41,462 nt of DNA. It comes from CAZUDI01 sp964618975. Its GTDB lineage: Bacteria > Desulfobacterota > Desulfomonilia > UBA1062. Both the position numbers and the translations under genes were made by a program. This document shows positions 25,760 through 33,208 of the stretch, piece by piece. How positions within the stretch are numbered: position 1 is the first letter of the stretch; every line of letters begins with the position of its first letter. Below the pieces are notes generated by a model, which saw nothing but the letters and a program-made list of their open reading frames with translations, ran no database searches and had not been told where the DNA came from. The DNA is taken from the NCBI GenBank assembly GCA_964618975.1, contig CAZUDI010000033.1:1-41462 (forward strand), in the 5' to 3' direction.

Positions 25760-26668
25760 ATGACGCGAGACGTGCTGGAAAAGATCAGGGAGATCGAGGA
25801 TCTCCCGACCCTGCCCGCGGTGGCCGTGGAGGTGCTCTCGCTGGCGCAGTCACCGGACGTAACTATCCGCAGGCTTTCGGAGGTCATCCACGGTGATCCC
25901 GCCCTGAGCACCAAGGTGCTCAGGGTGGCAAACTCCGCCTATTACCGTCGGGCCACAGGCCCGATCGAAACCATACAGCGAGCGGTCATGCTCCTGGGTC
26001 TGAACGAGATCGTGAACCTGACCTCGACCGTCACGATCCTGTCCTCCTTCGGCACGGCCGAGGATGACGGGCGTTCCGTGCGCCGGGCCTTCTGGGACCA
26101 TTGTGTGGCGTGTGCGCTCATCGCCCGCAAGATCGCCAGGGTGATCGGGATGGAGGCCCGAGGCCGGGAATTCGTGGCCGGGCTGCTGCACGATATCGGC
26201 AAGATCGTTCTGGACGAGTATTATCACGCGGAATTCATGGAGGCCTACCACCTTTCCCTTGAGGAGGACCGCCCGATGTACGTGGCCGAGGAACGGCTGC
26301 TGGGCAGCACCCACATGGTGATCGGTGAATATCTGGCCGGCAGATGGCATTTGCCGGGCTATCTCGGCGATGTCATCCGCTGGCACCATGATCCTGCCCG
26401 GGCCGGGGAGCAGGAGCTGGCGGCCGTGGTTTCTCTGGCCGATATGCTGGCCAGGGCGAAGCTTCTGGCCTGCGGTGGTGACCGGCTGGCGATCGTGATC
26501 GAGGATCAGGATGCCTGGCGGATCCTCAGAGCCAAGGGCTATCCCCTTGATGAGCTCGATCTGGAGCGCTTCACCTTTGAGATGGATGACCTGCAAAGCG
26601 AGGTTCACACGTATCTGGCCACGGTTTCGGATCTCGCACCGGAGGAGGGGCTCGATGGACACCCCTAG
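25760..26668 (+). CDS. HDOD-domain signalling protein
   Basis: A 302-aa cytoplasmic protein. The HDOD domain (about residues 10-210) starts at LPTLPAVAVEVLSLAQSPDVTIRRLSEVIHGDPALS with the family motif LRVANSAYYRR. It still contains a HDIGK sequence (GLLHDIGKIVLDE), although HDOD proteins are usually thought to lack HD phosphohydrolase activity. The C-terminal tail has no known output domain. HDOD proteins act in two-component and second-messenger regulation. The ATG directly follows the HEAT stop codon, and its 3' end overlaps cheR by 14 nt, placing it firmly in the chemotaxis operon. Confidence 0.93.
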   Translation: MTRDVLEKIREIEDLPTLPAVAVEVLSLAQSPDVTIRRLSEVIHGDPALSTKVLRVANSAYYRRATGPIETIQRAVMLLGLNEIVNLTSTVTILSSFGTAEDDGRSVRRAFWDHCVACALIARKIARVIGMEARGREFVAGLLHDIGKIVLDEYYHAEFMEAYHLSLEEDRPMYVAEERLLGSTHMVIGEYLAGRWHLPGYLGDVIRWHHDPARAGEQELAAVVSLADMLARAKLLACGGDRLAIVIEDQDAWRILRAKGYPLDELDLERFTFEMDDLQSEVHTYLATVSDLAPEEGLDGHP

Positions 26669-27518
26669 GCAGACAGCCGCGGCCTGCCAGATGAGTGACG
26701 AGACCTTCTGCCTGCTGAGGGATTTCATTTACGCGCGCTCCGGGATCTATTTCGCGGACACCAAGAAATATCAGCTGGAGGGACGTCTTACCCAACGCCT
26801 CAAGGCGCACAATCTCGTGGACTTCGACAAGTACTACTACCTGCTCAAATATGATCCCCAGGCCGAAAAGGAGCTCGCGGCCCTCTTCGACGCGGTGACC
26901 ACCAACGAGACCAGCTTCTTCAGGAGCCCGCCCCAGATTCAGGCCCTGAAGGAAAAGGCGCTGCCCGAGGTCATGGAACTAAGACGGCGACAGGGTCACA
27001 AGCGTCTGCGGCTGTGGTCGGCCGGGTGTTCCACGGGCGAGGAGCCCTACACCCTGGCGATCATCATGAAGGAGCTCTTGGGGGCAGAACTTGCCGAATG
27101 GGATATCAGGATCCTGGCCAGCGATATCAGCAAAACGGCGCTGCGTTCGGCCCAGGGTGCTGTCTACAACGAGTACACCCTGAGATCGGTTCCGCCGGAG
27201 ATCAAGACGCGTTATTTTTCACAGAACAACGGGGCCTATCACGTCAACGACGATATCCGCGGCATGGTGGAGCTGCAGTACCTCAACTTCACCGACAAGA
27301 GCCGGGTGCGTCTCATGCGGGAGTTTGACATCGTCTTCTGCCGCAACGTGCTCATCTACTTCGACGATGCCGCCAAGCGGACCTTTGTGTCCCACCTGTA
27401 CGAGAGCCTGAATCATGGGGGGTATCTCTTCATCGGACATTCCGAGTCGCTCCACAATATCTCGCGTTCTTTCAAGCTCGTCCATTTCCCAGGTGCCCTG
27501 GGTTATAAAAAGGAATAG
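26655..27518 (+). CDS. cheR: Chemotaxis protein methyltransferase CheR
   Basis: A 287-aa SAM-dependent methyltransferase that methylates glutamates of MCPs. The N-terminal helical domain (DETFCLLRDFIYARSGIYF...YQLEGRLTQRL) is followed by the SAM-binding core (LRLWSAGCSTGEEPYTLAI, about residues 117-135) and FDIVFCRNVLIYFD. No C-terminal TPR or tether-binding extension is evident. ATG 26655 is chosen because GAGGAGGGG precedes it and the family N-terminus starts there; the frame extends to 26511 but that part lies inside the HDOD gene. No cheB, cheA or cheW is in the window. Confidence 0.96.
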   Translation: MDTPRQTAAACQMSDETFCLLRDFIYARSGIYFADTKKYQLEGRLTQRLKAHNLVDFDKYYYLLKYDPQAEKELAALFDAVTTNETSFFRSPPQIQALKEKALPEVMELRRRQGHKRLRLWSAGCSTGEEPYTLAIIMKELLGAELAEWDIRILASDISKTALRSAQGAVYNEYTLRSVPPEIKTRYFSQNNGAYHVNDDIRGMVELQYLNFTDKSRVRLMREFDIVFCRNVLIYFDDAAKRTFVSHLYESLNHGGYLFIGHSESLHNISRSFKLVHFPGALGYKKE

Positions 27519-27530
27519 GTGGACAGATCT

Positions 27531-27905
27531 ATGGATAAGATACTGATCGTAGACGACTCACCGACCGTACGCCGGCTGCTGGTACATACCCTGAAACCCA
27601 AGCGCTATCAATGTGTCGAGGCGAGTGACGGCTTCGAGGCGTTGGAGAAACTCGTCCTCAACCCCGACATCAAACTCGTCATCTCGGACCTGAACATGCC
27701 CAACATGGACGGATTCGAGCTCATCACCACCATCAGGGGCAACCCCGAGTACCGTGATCTCCCCATCATCATGCTCACCACCGAGGGCAGCGAGGATAAC
27801 CGCCGGCAGGCCTTCGACGCCGGGGCGGACCTCTACCTCGTCAAGCCCTCGCCCCCGCATATCATCCTTTTCAAGGTACAGAGCCTCCTGGAGGCCGATG
27901 CCTGA
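27531..27905 (+). CDS. CheY-like single-domain response regulator
   Basis: A 124-aa receiver domain with D8/D9, phospho-acceptor D53 (SDLNMPNMDG), T83 (MLTTEG) and K105 (LVKPS). It has no output domain and differs from the CheY at 22820 around the last helix (SPPHIILFKVQSLL), so it may serve a different pathway or act as a phosphate sink. ATG 27531 has AGGTGG 8 nt upstream; a GTG at 27519 adding four residues is possible. It is the last gene of the flagellar/chemotaxis run. Confidence 0.93.
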   Translation: MDKILIVDDSPTVRRLLVHTLKPKRYQCVEASDGFEALEKLVLNPDIKLVISDLNMPNMDGFELITTIRGNPEYRDLPIIMLTTEGSEDNRRQAFDAGADLYLVKPSPPHIILFKVQSLLEADA

Positions 27906-27966
27906 GGCCGTTCGCGGCGGGGGACAGAGGTTGTTCATTGGGATGAACCCCAGGACAAGCCTAAGG

Positions 27967-27994
27967 CCCCTGCTTTCCGCTGCAAGCAGCGGGG
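27967..27994. terminator. Stem-loop at the end of the chemotaxis operon, possible terminator
   Basis: CCCCTGCTT (27967-27975) pairs with AAGCA-GC-GGGG (27984-27994) with a 2-nt bulge. An alternative is CCGCTG (27977-27982)/CAGCGG (27987-27992) around CAAG. It lies in the 106-nt gap between convergent genes. No U-tract is present on either side, so the call rests on position and pairing. Confidence 0.35.
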
Positions 27995-28011
27995 AATTCG
28001 ACCCACAGCGA

Positions 28012-28557
28012 TTAAAGCAGTCGCAGGAAGATGAACAGGGCCATCAGCATCACGACGATGCCGGTCTGGTGTTCGGTGTTCTCGATGGTCATGGCGAACG
28101 ACCAGGTGTGCTTGGTGCCCTCGGGGTAGGGATCGAGCCGCGGCATGAAGTAGTGCACGGCGGACTTGTATTTGAGGAAATCTTCGCCGAACATCCTTTC
28201 CAGGCGCCCCCACTCGGTGCGTTGTTTGCGTGGGACGTAGGAAAAGAAGAACACCACGCTGGCGAGGACCCAGATCACGGGGTTCTTGGCCATGATGCAC
28301 AGCCCGGTGGCGATGATGTAGCTGCCGAGGTAGAGCGGGGATTGGAGATAGGCATAGGGCCCCGAGGTGGTGAGCTCCTCGTTCTTGCGCAGGTGACCCG
28401 TGGCCCAGAACCTGAGCGCCTCCCCGGCGAGTACGAAGACGAGCCCGAAGATACAGGAGGCCCACGAGGGGTTGGCGAATATGATCATGAGCACAATCAG
28501 GGCATACAGCGGGACCGTTCTGCCCGTTATCTTTTCCAGCCGGTCTTGCAGCGACAT
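28012..28557 (-). CDS. Isoprenylcysteine carboxyl methyltransferase (ICMT/PEMT)-like membrane protein
   Basis: A 181-aa polytopic membrane protein with about four to five TM segments. It carries the ICMT/PEMT signature GPYAYLQSPLYLGSYI (canonical form GPY..xRHPxYxG), then FFFSYVPRKQRTEWGRLERMFGEDFLKYK, matching the E..L...FG..Y..Y region. Bacterial members are mostly uncharacterised SAM-dependent methyltransferases of small molecules, lipids or proteins. Here the usual RHP is replaced by QSP, so activity is uncertain. The start at 28557 follows GGGGA; 28563 is close and possible, and an upstream ATG at 28617 has poor context. It is 96 nt from the gene upstream and may be transcribed separately. 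Confidence 0.82.
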   Translation of the reverse strand: MSLQDRLEKITGRTVPLYALIVLMIIFANPSWASCIFGLVFVLAGEALRFWATGHLRKNEELTTSGPYAYLQSPLYLGSYIIATGLCIMAKNPVIWVLASVVFFFSYVPRKQRTEWGRLERMFGEDFLKYKSAVHYFMPRLDPYPEGTKHTWSFAMTIENTEHQTGIVVMLMALFIFLRLL

Positions 28558-28653
28558 AGGCATTCCCCACAGAACATCTTTTTGATGCTTTCTAGCGGTA
28601 ATCACACGTGACGTCAAGCCTTAGCTGGGAGGTCTGTCACGCTGACCCCGAAG

Positions 28654-28932
28654 TCATTCCGAAGTTTTGGCAAAGGCATACCACCCGGCCAGGACGAGGG
28701 CGGAAAGCAGGGCTGCGCCCAGTTTGTGGCCGCCGATGAACCCCAGGAGCGCGCGCATGAGCCTCCAGGCGATTCTAACCCCCACGAGCGCGGCCAGGGC
28801 CGCGCCTGTGACCTTCAGCCCGGTGAGGGTGTACTCCCTGAGGTTCCCCAGCCTGAGAATGAGTTCGGCCTTGACCGTGTTCATCTCGGCGAGCACCTCA
28901 TCGATCTCTGTTCTCAGCGTTCTCTCAGACAT
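28654..28932 (-). CDS. Small hypothetical membrane protein (92 aa)
   Basis: Begins MSERTLRTEIDEVLAEMN, a charged helix (about residues 1-35), then two hydrophobic segments (about 36-52 and 66-86) and a short tail (FAKTSE). The start at 28932 is set by GGGGGAGG 7 nt upstream; the frame is open further up to 29115 but without homology. It overlaps the 3' end of the DUF1469-like gene by 19 nt. Layout resembles small inner-membrane stress proteins such as YqjD/YqjK that sit near YqjE, but I do not recognise the family with confidence. Confidence 0.7.
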   Translation of the reverse strand: MSERTLRTEIDEVLAEMNTVKAELILRLGNLREYTLTGLKVTGAALAALVGVRIAWRLMRALLGFIGGHKLGAALLSALVLAGWYAFAKTSE

Positions 28933-29306
28933 TGCAGATCCTCCCCCACCTGGCCGAACCCGGCCCTGGCTGCGGCCATCTTTTTCCTCATGCTCAGCAC
29001 GCCGGCCAGCACCAGGAGGCCCCCCGTTACCACCAGGATCAGCGTGACGATCAGGGCCGAGGCCCAGGGCATGAACCAGGTGTTCAGAACCAGGATGAGC
29101 GTCACGAGCAGGCACAGCCCACCCAGGGCCAGGAACACCAGGCCGCAGACGGCCAGCCCGGCCCAGGGCAGGCCTTTCTTCGCCGTGCCGAGTACATCGC
29201 GCGCGACATGTTCCTTTTCCAGTCCGTACAGCCGCCTGCTCAGTGCGAGCATGCGCTTGACGAGCGCAAAGAACGACAGGGAGGACATATCCGGATTTTG
29301 ATCCAT
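28914..29306 (-). CDS. DUF1469/YqjE-like (phage-holin superfamily III type) membrane protein
   Basis: A 130-aa protein. An amphipathic cytoplasmic N-terminus (ALVKRMLALSRRLYGLEKEHV) precedes two adjacent TM helices (about 53-79 and 84-107) and a basic tail (RKKMAAARAGF). This is the layout of DUF1469/YqjE proteins, named for weak likeness to actinophage holins but usually chromosomal. The start at 29306 is preceded by AAAGGGG; upstream in-frame codons to 29375 lie in lpoB. It follows lpoB by 19 nt and overlaps the next small gene. Not evidence of a prophage. Confidence 0.7.
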   Translation of the reverse strand: MDQNPDMSSLSFFALVKRMLALSRRLYGLEKEHVARDVLGTAKKGLPWAGLAVCGLVFLALGGLCLLVTLILVLNTWFMPWASALIVTLILVVTGGLLVLAGVLSMRKKMAAARAGFGQVGEDLQCLRER

Positions 29307-29325
29307 GCAGTACCCCTTTCCCACA

Positions 29326-29922
29326 TTAACGGCCGAGCAGTGGTTTTTTGGCCTGTTTGCGGATCTCTTTCTCATCCGCCCATTCGATGATCCCGGTCTC
29401 GATATTGACGAGGTTCAGGGTGAGCTTCATGTAGACGTCCCGCAGCCGGCCCGAACTCTTGCGGATGGACATGATCTCCCCGAAGAGGAAGTAGTCGGCC
29501 CCCACCTGGTGCCCCAGCGACTTGGCCGTCATGGGATCCACCACCCCGGAAGACATCTGGTACTCCAGCTGACGGATCATCTCGTCATTCACCTCGTCCA
29601 CGGCCGAGAAGCGTACCTTGCCCGATTTGAGCAGGGCGGTCCTGATCTTGTCGGTGATGGCCTTGGTGTCGATATGCTCGTCGGTCTTGTTTTTCACCCG
29701 GTGCACATAGACCACGGGCCGCTCTCCGGTGAGCAGCACCGGGCTTGCCAGCAGGGAGTTCACCATCTTCTCGGCAATGGTCTGCAGATCGGTGGACCCG
29801 AAATCCTCGGTCACGGTTTCCACCTGCTCGGCGTCCCCATAGCGCACCTCCGGTGCCGTTGCGCAGCCGCAGGCGCACAACAGTGCGAACGTACACATAA
29901 GCGCTCGATATCTTCCCCACAT
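29326..29922 (-). CDS. lpoB: Penicillin-binding protein activator LpoB-like lipoprotein
   Basis: A 198-aa outer-membrane lipoprotein expected to reach through the peptidoglycan and activate a bifunctional PBP1b-type synthase. The signal peptide ends at a lipobox near LLCAC (acylated Cys 18 or 20). The LpoB fold region includes VVYVHRVKNKTDEHIDTKAITDKIRTALLKSGKVRF, VGADYFLFGEI and LTLNLVNIETGIIEWADEKEIRK, all typical of LpoB. AAGGAGGAG lies upstream of the ATG. The ycfL-lpoB order is as in enterobacteria. The target PBP is not in the window. Confidence 0.92.
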   Translation of the reverse strand: MWGRYRALMCTFALLCACGCATAPEVRYGDAEQVETVTEDFGSTDLQTIAEKMVNSLLASPVLLTGERPVVYVHRVKNKTDEHIDTKAITDKIRTALLKSGKVRFSAVDEVNDEMIRQLEYQMSSGVVDPMTAKSLGHQVGADYFLFGEIMSIRKSSGRLRDVYMKLTLNLVNIETGIIEWADEKEIRKQAKKPLLGR

Positions 29923-29952
29923 ACGCCTTCTCCTCCTTGGCGGTCTATCAGC

Positions 29953-30375
29953 CTATCCCATGTCAGCGACGGGATGGGATTTCCGCAGCATGCACCTGAA
30001 ACCGACGGCGCCCTCCCCCGGTGCTGTGGACCTGAAACCGCGGGCTTCACTCCCCCCCAGCGTGGCGGGGATCCAGGACGCAAGCGGCGAGATCTCGAAG
30101 CCGCCCGCGTCGTACCATACGAAACGGTACTCGAAGCGCACATCCCTGGGGCTGGTGTTCTGGATCATGACCTGGGCCTCGAAGGTGGAATCGAGCTGGC
30201 GAAGACTGACTTCGCCAAAGGACAGCGTGCGTGCCAGCCAGCGGTCATGGATCTCAGCCCGCTTGGAACTCAGCCCGCCCGGACCGGCCTGCACATGCAG
30301 GACATTGGCCTGTGTCCCGGCACATGATACCAGCAGTAGAACCCCCAACCATGCCAGACGTCTTGTTTTTACCAT
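29953..30375 (-). CDS. YcfL-family (DUF1425) lipoprotein
   Basis: A 140-aa lipoprotein with signal peptide and lipobox LVSC (acylated Cys 18). The mature part is a beta-sandwich-like DUF1425 domain: VMIQNTSPRDVRFEYRFVWYDAGGFEI followed by W. The start at 30375 has GGAGG 7 nt upstream; the frame is open up to 30441 but only through the repeat region. YcfL lies next to lpoB in many proteobacteria, as here (30-nt gap), and may belong to the same envelope complex, though its role is unknown. Confidence 0.82.
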   Translation of the reverse strand: MVKTRRLAWLGVLLLVSCAGTQANVLHVQAGPGGLSSKRAEIHDRWLARTLSFGEVSLRQLDSTFEAQVMIQNTSPRDVRFEYRFVWYDAGGFEISPLASWIPATLGGSEARGFRSTAPGEGAVGFRCMLRKSHPVADMG

Positions 30376-30388
30376 ATCCCGACCTCCT

Positions 30389-30423
30389 GTCAAAAGGCTT
30401 TTATGAATAAGGTCTCTTCGTAC
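30389..30423 (-). repeat. Degenerate copy 1 of the COG3014 gene 3' end
   Basis: On the minus strand it reads TAC GAA GAG ACC ... GCC TTT TGA, translating YEETLFIKAF-stop, a diverged copy of the C-terminus of the COG3014 protein (HEQTLFTKAF-stop). It lies 14 nt upstream of the ycfL start and 74 nt from copy 2. It is the most diverged of the three copies. Confidence 0.6.
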
Positions 30424-30462
30424 TCCTAAATACGGCCACATGTTACGTTATGCCTGCCGCGG

Positions 30463-30496
30463 GTCAAAAGGCCTTGTGAACAGGTTCTGTTCGTGC
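30463..30496 (-). repeat. Degenerate copy 2 of the COG3014 gene 3' end
   Basis: Almost identical to the genuine gene end at 30539-30573: one base deleted in the GGCCTTT run and one substitution. It translates HEQNLFTRPFD, the deletion shifting the frame past the stop. The spacing to copy 1 is 74 nt and to the gene end 76 nt, suggesting an old tandem duplication of a unit of about 75 bp. Confidence 0.7.
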
Positions 30497-30499
30497 TTT

Positions 30500-30537
30500 T
30501 GTATCGAGTACGGGAACTTGTCAGTCAACTCGATACA
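30500..30537 (-). other. 10-bp inverted repeat between the COG3014 gene and its copied tail
   Basis: TGTATCGAGT (30500-30509) and ACTCGATACA (30528-30537) are exact reverse complements with an 18-nt loop. In the minus-strand transcript it forms a stem-loop 2 nt past the COG3014 stop. No U-run follows, so it may be an mRNA-processing or attenuation element, or a repeat-associated palindrome. Confidence 0.55.
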
Positions 30538-30538
30538 G

Positions 30539-30573
30539 GTCAAAAGGCCTTTGTGAACAGGGTCTGTTCGTGA
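30539..30573 (-). repeat. Original copy (3) of the repeated gene end
   Basis: This is the authentic 3' end of the COG3014 gene (coding HEQTLFTKAF then TGA). It is the intact member of the family of three copies at 30389, 30463 and 30539. An internal GAACAG...CTGTTC palindrome is present in this copy, with a 3-nt centre. Confidence 0.65.
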
Positions 30574-31934
30574 CCCACGCATCGAACGAGCGCCAGCAGG
30601 GTCCGGGCGTCCGGCGGGATCTCTATGGTGCGGGTGTTCCCCCGGGGAAGGGCCTGGATGTCCACGGTGGCGGTGCCCGCAGGCACGCACAGGCGCGCCA
30701 CGTGGATCTGCTTGGGCAGGGTGCTCCACGTCCGGAGGTCGGCCTGCTCCGTCAGGGCCGAGGCCAGTGTGGCACTCAGGGCGCCGAACACGCCGTACTC
30801 TTCATAGAGACGGCGTGTGGCCTGGGCCTTGAGACTCGTGCGCACGGCCTGTCTGACCAGCAGGAGCGGCAGCTCGTCCAGGAGGACGCGGGAGGCCAGC
30901 GCATCGATGTCCAGCAACGTCGAGGCCGGCGTCGTGGTCCCCGCGCCGTTCAGCAGGGCGCCCGTGACGCTGGCGGGCCGGAAGCGGTAGGTGGGCAGGG
31001 CGATGAATACCACGCCGCTGTGCAGGGGGATGGGCAGCTTGAGCTCCTCTTTCACCGGGGCCAGCCCGCTGGCCAGGACGAGATAGATGACCACCTCTCC
31101 GGTGGACTCTTCCCCGATCCCGAAGCGCTGCTCCCAGGCCGCGGCCTCGTCCCGGAACCCGAGCCGCCGACTGAGGCGGATGAGATCGTGCTGGATCACC
31201 CGCGCCTGCGGCGCGGACTCGATGGCCTGCTTCAGGTCGATATAGGCCTCGTCGTCCTCGCCCTGCATCTCGTAGACCACCGCCGAGATGTAGGAGGCAA
31301 AGGCGTTCTGGTAGACGCTCGCCGCGTTGGAAGCCGCCACCTTCAGGCCCGCAAGTCCCGGGTTGTCGAGGCCCTGGCGCAGGTCGAGTCCCAGGGGGAT
31401 GGCGTCCTGCCGGGCGCGTTCGAGGCTCTGGCGGTGTTTTTCGGTCAGGACTCGCTGAAGGGCATAGGCGTTGCGGACCTCCACCCGCGCCCCCTCCAGA
31501 TCGCCTAGCATGAGATAGTTGATGGCATCCAGCGTGTGCACGAGCACCTTCTCATGAGCTTCGCCCGTATAGGGGCCAATGGCCTCGCTCAGGAGCAGAT
31601 TCGCCGTGAGGGTCGCCGTGCGTTCGAGCGAGATCGTGGCCCGGCGCTCATAGGTGCGCATGGCACTCACGGCCTCCCCGAACTCAGCGCTGCTCTCCCG
31701 GAAGCGTCCCAGGTACTGGAGGAGGGCACCGCGTTCCAGGCGCAGCAGCACCTCGCTGCGCGTGCCGCTGTGCGGGAGGGGCAGGTATTGAAAGGCCGCA
31801 CCAAGGTCACCCCTCTCAAGGTTTTGTTGTATCGGGGAGTCCGGCCGCGTATAGTCTCCTGGCCCCGCACATCCGCTCAGGGTTAGGATGTAAAAGAGAC
31901 AGGCGGACAGCACCCCCGCCTTCGGTGTCCACAT
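30540..31934 (-). CDS. COG3014-family lipoprotein
   Basis: A 464-aa lipoprotein with signal peptide and lipobox LSGC (acylated Cys 22). The mature protein starts with helical TPR-like repeats (about 40-270: ALLQYLGRFRESSAEFGEAVS; YISAVVYEMQGEDDEAYIDLKQAIE). It then has a beta-rich C-terminal half with conserved-looking LPIPLHSGVVFIALPTYRFRP. I recognise the pattern of COG3014 proteins, which are uncharacterised but repeatedly found beside ycfL and lpoB, as here. It probably works with LpoB/YcfL at the outer membrane. CGGAG lies upstream of the ATG. Its 3' end is duplicated twice downstream. Confidence 0.82.
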   Translation of the reverse strand: MWTPKAGVLSACLFYILTLSGCAGPGDYTRPDSPIQQNLERGDLGAAFQYLPLPHSGTRSEVLLRLERGALLQYLGRFRESSAEFGEAVSAMRTYERRATISLERTATLTANLLLSEAIGPYTGEAHEKVLVHTLDAINYLMLGDLEGARVEVRNAYALQRVLTEKHRQSLERARQDAIPLGLDLRQGLDNPGLAGLKVAASNAASVYQNAFASYISAVVYEMQGEDDEAYIDLKQAIESAPQARVIQHDLIRLSRRLGFRDEAAAWEQRFGIGEESTGEVVIYLVLASGLAPVKEELKLPIPLHSGVVFIALPTYRFRPASVTGALLNGAGTTTPASTLLDIDALASRVLLDELPLLLVRQAVRTSLKAQATRRLYEEYGVFGALSATLASALTEQADLRTWSTLPKQIHVARLCVPAGTATVDIQALPRGNTRTIEIPPDARTLLALVRCVGHEQTLFTKAF

Positions 31935-31947
31935 GCATACGCTCCGG

Positions 31948-32484
31948 CTAGAATGCGATCCCGAGGTGTGCGGTCACCCCCCTGCGTGAATCGTAACCCA
32001 GACCCATGACGAGCCCCTCCACGGCATAACGGATGCCGACCAGCCAGGGGACATAAGTTTCGTCCTCGGAATCCACCTGGTACCACCCGTCGGGGGCATA
32101 GGCGATGGTCACCACGTTCTGTGTGGCATACCCGAGCCCGCCGATGGCGAAGAGCCCCGGGGTGAGCTCCGTCCCGGCGCACAGGCACACCGCTTGTTCG
32201 TTGCCATCGTTGTATTCCACGAGCGTACGGATGGAGATCGGGGACGTGGGAGGATACGTGGAGGGGGGGCTCTCGTCGGTGCCACCTATGCTGATCCCGA
32301 TGCCCAGGCTGAAGGCCCCGCCGGTGGGATGCAGATCCGAGAGAAAGATGGCACCGATCTCGAGGCCTGCACTGGGCTCCCCCATCTCGCCGCCCAGGCC
32401 GTAGGTGCCCACGACATAGCCCGCCCCCTGGGAAACGGCGGGTATCAGCAGTGCCATCAGGATAATACCGCAGAGCCTTCTCAT
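31948..32484 (-). CDS. Hypothetical secreted outer-membrane beta-barrel protein
   Basis: A 178-aa protein with a clear signal peptide (about residues 1-20, ending SQGAG) and a mature region of alternating beta-strands rich in glycine and aromatics (AFSLGIGISIGG, LFAIGGLGYATQNVV, WLVGIRYAVEGLVMGLGYDSRRG). It ends in phenylalanine (HLGIAF), typical of small eight-stranded barrels. Two cysteines (VCLCAG) lie in a predicted loop or strand and could form a disulfide or bind a ligand. GGAGG is 9 nt upstream. It is first in the operon, 13 nt before the COG3014 gene. I do not recognise a named family. Confidence 0.75.
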   Translation of the reverse strand: MRRLCGIILMALLIPAVSQGAGYVVGTYGLGGEMGEPSAGLEIGAIFLSDLHPTGGAFSLGIGISIGGTDESPPSTYPPTSPISIRTLVEYNDGNEQAVCLCAGTELTPGLFAIGGLGYATQNVVTIAYAPDGWYQVDSEDETYVPWLVGIRYAVEGLVMGLGYDSRRGVTAHLGIAF

Positions 32485-32543
32485 GGTCTAGATCCTCCGT
32501 CTGGGGGGGCTTTTTGCGTGCCGATGCCCGCGCCACGGGTAAC

Positions 32544-32571
32544 ATAATACATGGCATCGAGAAAAATTCAA
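32544..32571 (-). promoter_or_regulatory. Promoter of the barrel-COG3014-ycfL-lpoB operon
   Basis: On the minus strand TTGAAT (32571-32566), a 16-nt spacer and TATTAT (32549-32544) match sigma-70 elements at five of six (TTGAAT against TTGACA: four). The -35 overlaps the tsaC stop codon. Transcription would start near 32537, leaving a 52-nt leader before 32484. This makes the envelope genes independent of the purine operon. Confidence 0.5.
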
Positions 32572-33203
32572 CGCATGTCTGAGGGATTGCGTTTCTGGGC
32601 GGCCATGTCTGGAAGGTCGGTCCGGAGGCTTGCGAGGGCAATGGCCCCCTCGCGAAGGCACAGGGGTGGGTCACAGGTAAGGTCCACCAGGGTCGAGGGG
32701 GCGCCCCCCGGCGTGGGTCCGCCGTCCAGGATGGCATCGATGGCCAGGTCAAAGGCCAGCACCTCGGAGGGACTGACGGCCGGCGGGTAGCCCGTGGGAT
32801 TGGCCGAGGTGGAGGTGACGGGCCCCACCGCGGCCACCAGCGCACCGGCCAGGGGGTGGGGCGAGATGCGCAGGGCGATCCGCCCCCCCGGAGCGAGCTC
32901 GGCGGGAATGTGCGCACGGGAGGGCAGCAGGACGCTGAGCGCCCCCGGCCAGAAACGGCCGAGGAAGGCGGCCTGCGCCGGGGTGATGTGCGCCAGACGC
33001 TGGGCCGTCTCCATGTCGGCGACGAGCACGATCAGGCCCTTGGCGGCGTCGCGGCCCTTGAGGCGCTGCACCCGCGCCAGCGCTGCCCGGTCGCCGATGC
33101 TGGCCGCCAGCCCGTAGAAGGTCTCGGTGGGGCAGGCGATTACCGCGCCCGGGCGGTGCATGAGCAGGTGCGCGATACTCGAGACGTCCGCGGTTATGAG
33201 CAT
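32568..33203 (-). CDS. tsaC: Threonylcarbamoyl-AMP synthase (TsaC/Sua5/YrdC)
   Basis: A 211-aa cytoplasmic enzyme that makes threonylcarbamoyl-AMP from threonine, bicarbonate and ATP for the universal tRNA modification t6A37. Seen are the N-terminal GAVIACPTETFYGLAA, the KGRDAAKGLIVLV (KxR...K) nucleotide site, FWPGALSVLLP, RIALRISPHPL and STSANPTGYPPA, all in family order. Length fits the short TsaC/YrdC form without a Sua5 domain. It lies 5 nt after purE on the same strand, so it is probably the last gene of the purine operon. Confidence 0.93.
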   Translation of the reverse strand: MLITADVSSIAHLLMHRPGAVIACPTETFYGLAASIGDRAALARVQRLKGRDAAKGLIVLVADMETAQRLAHITPAQAAFLGRFWPGALSVLLPSRAHIPAELAPGGRIALRISPHPLAGALVAAVGPVTSTSANPTGYPPAVSPSEVLAFDLAIDAILDGGPTPGGAPSTLVDLTCDPPLCLREGAIALASLRTDLPDMAAQKRNPSDMR

Positions 33204-33208
33204 GACCT

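Noticed and set aside
28914..29306. Holin-like domain as a sign of a prophage
   Set aside because: No lysin, integrase or structural phage gene is nearby; DUF1469 proteins are commonly chromosomal membrane proteins.
30389..30573. Three evenly spaced repeats as a CRISPR array
   Set aside because: Only three degenerate copies, one being the end of a gene; spacers are not of uniform length and no cas genes are present.
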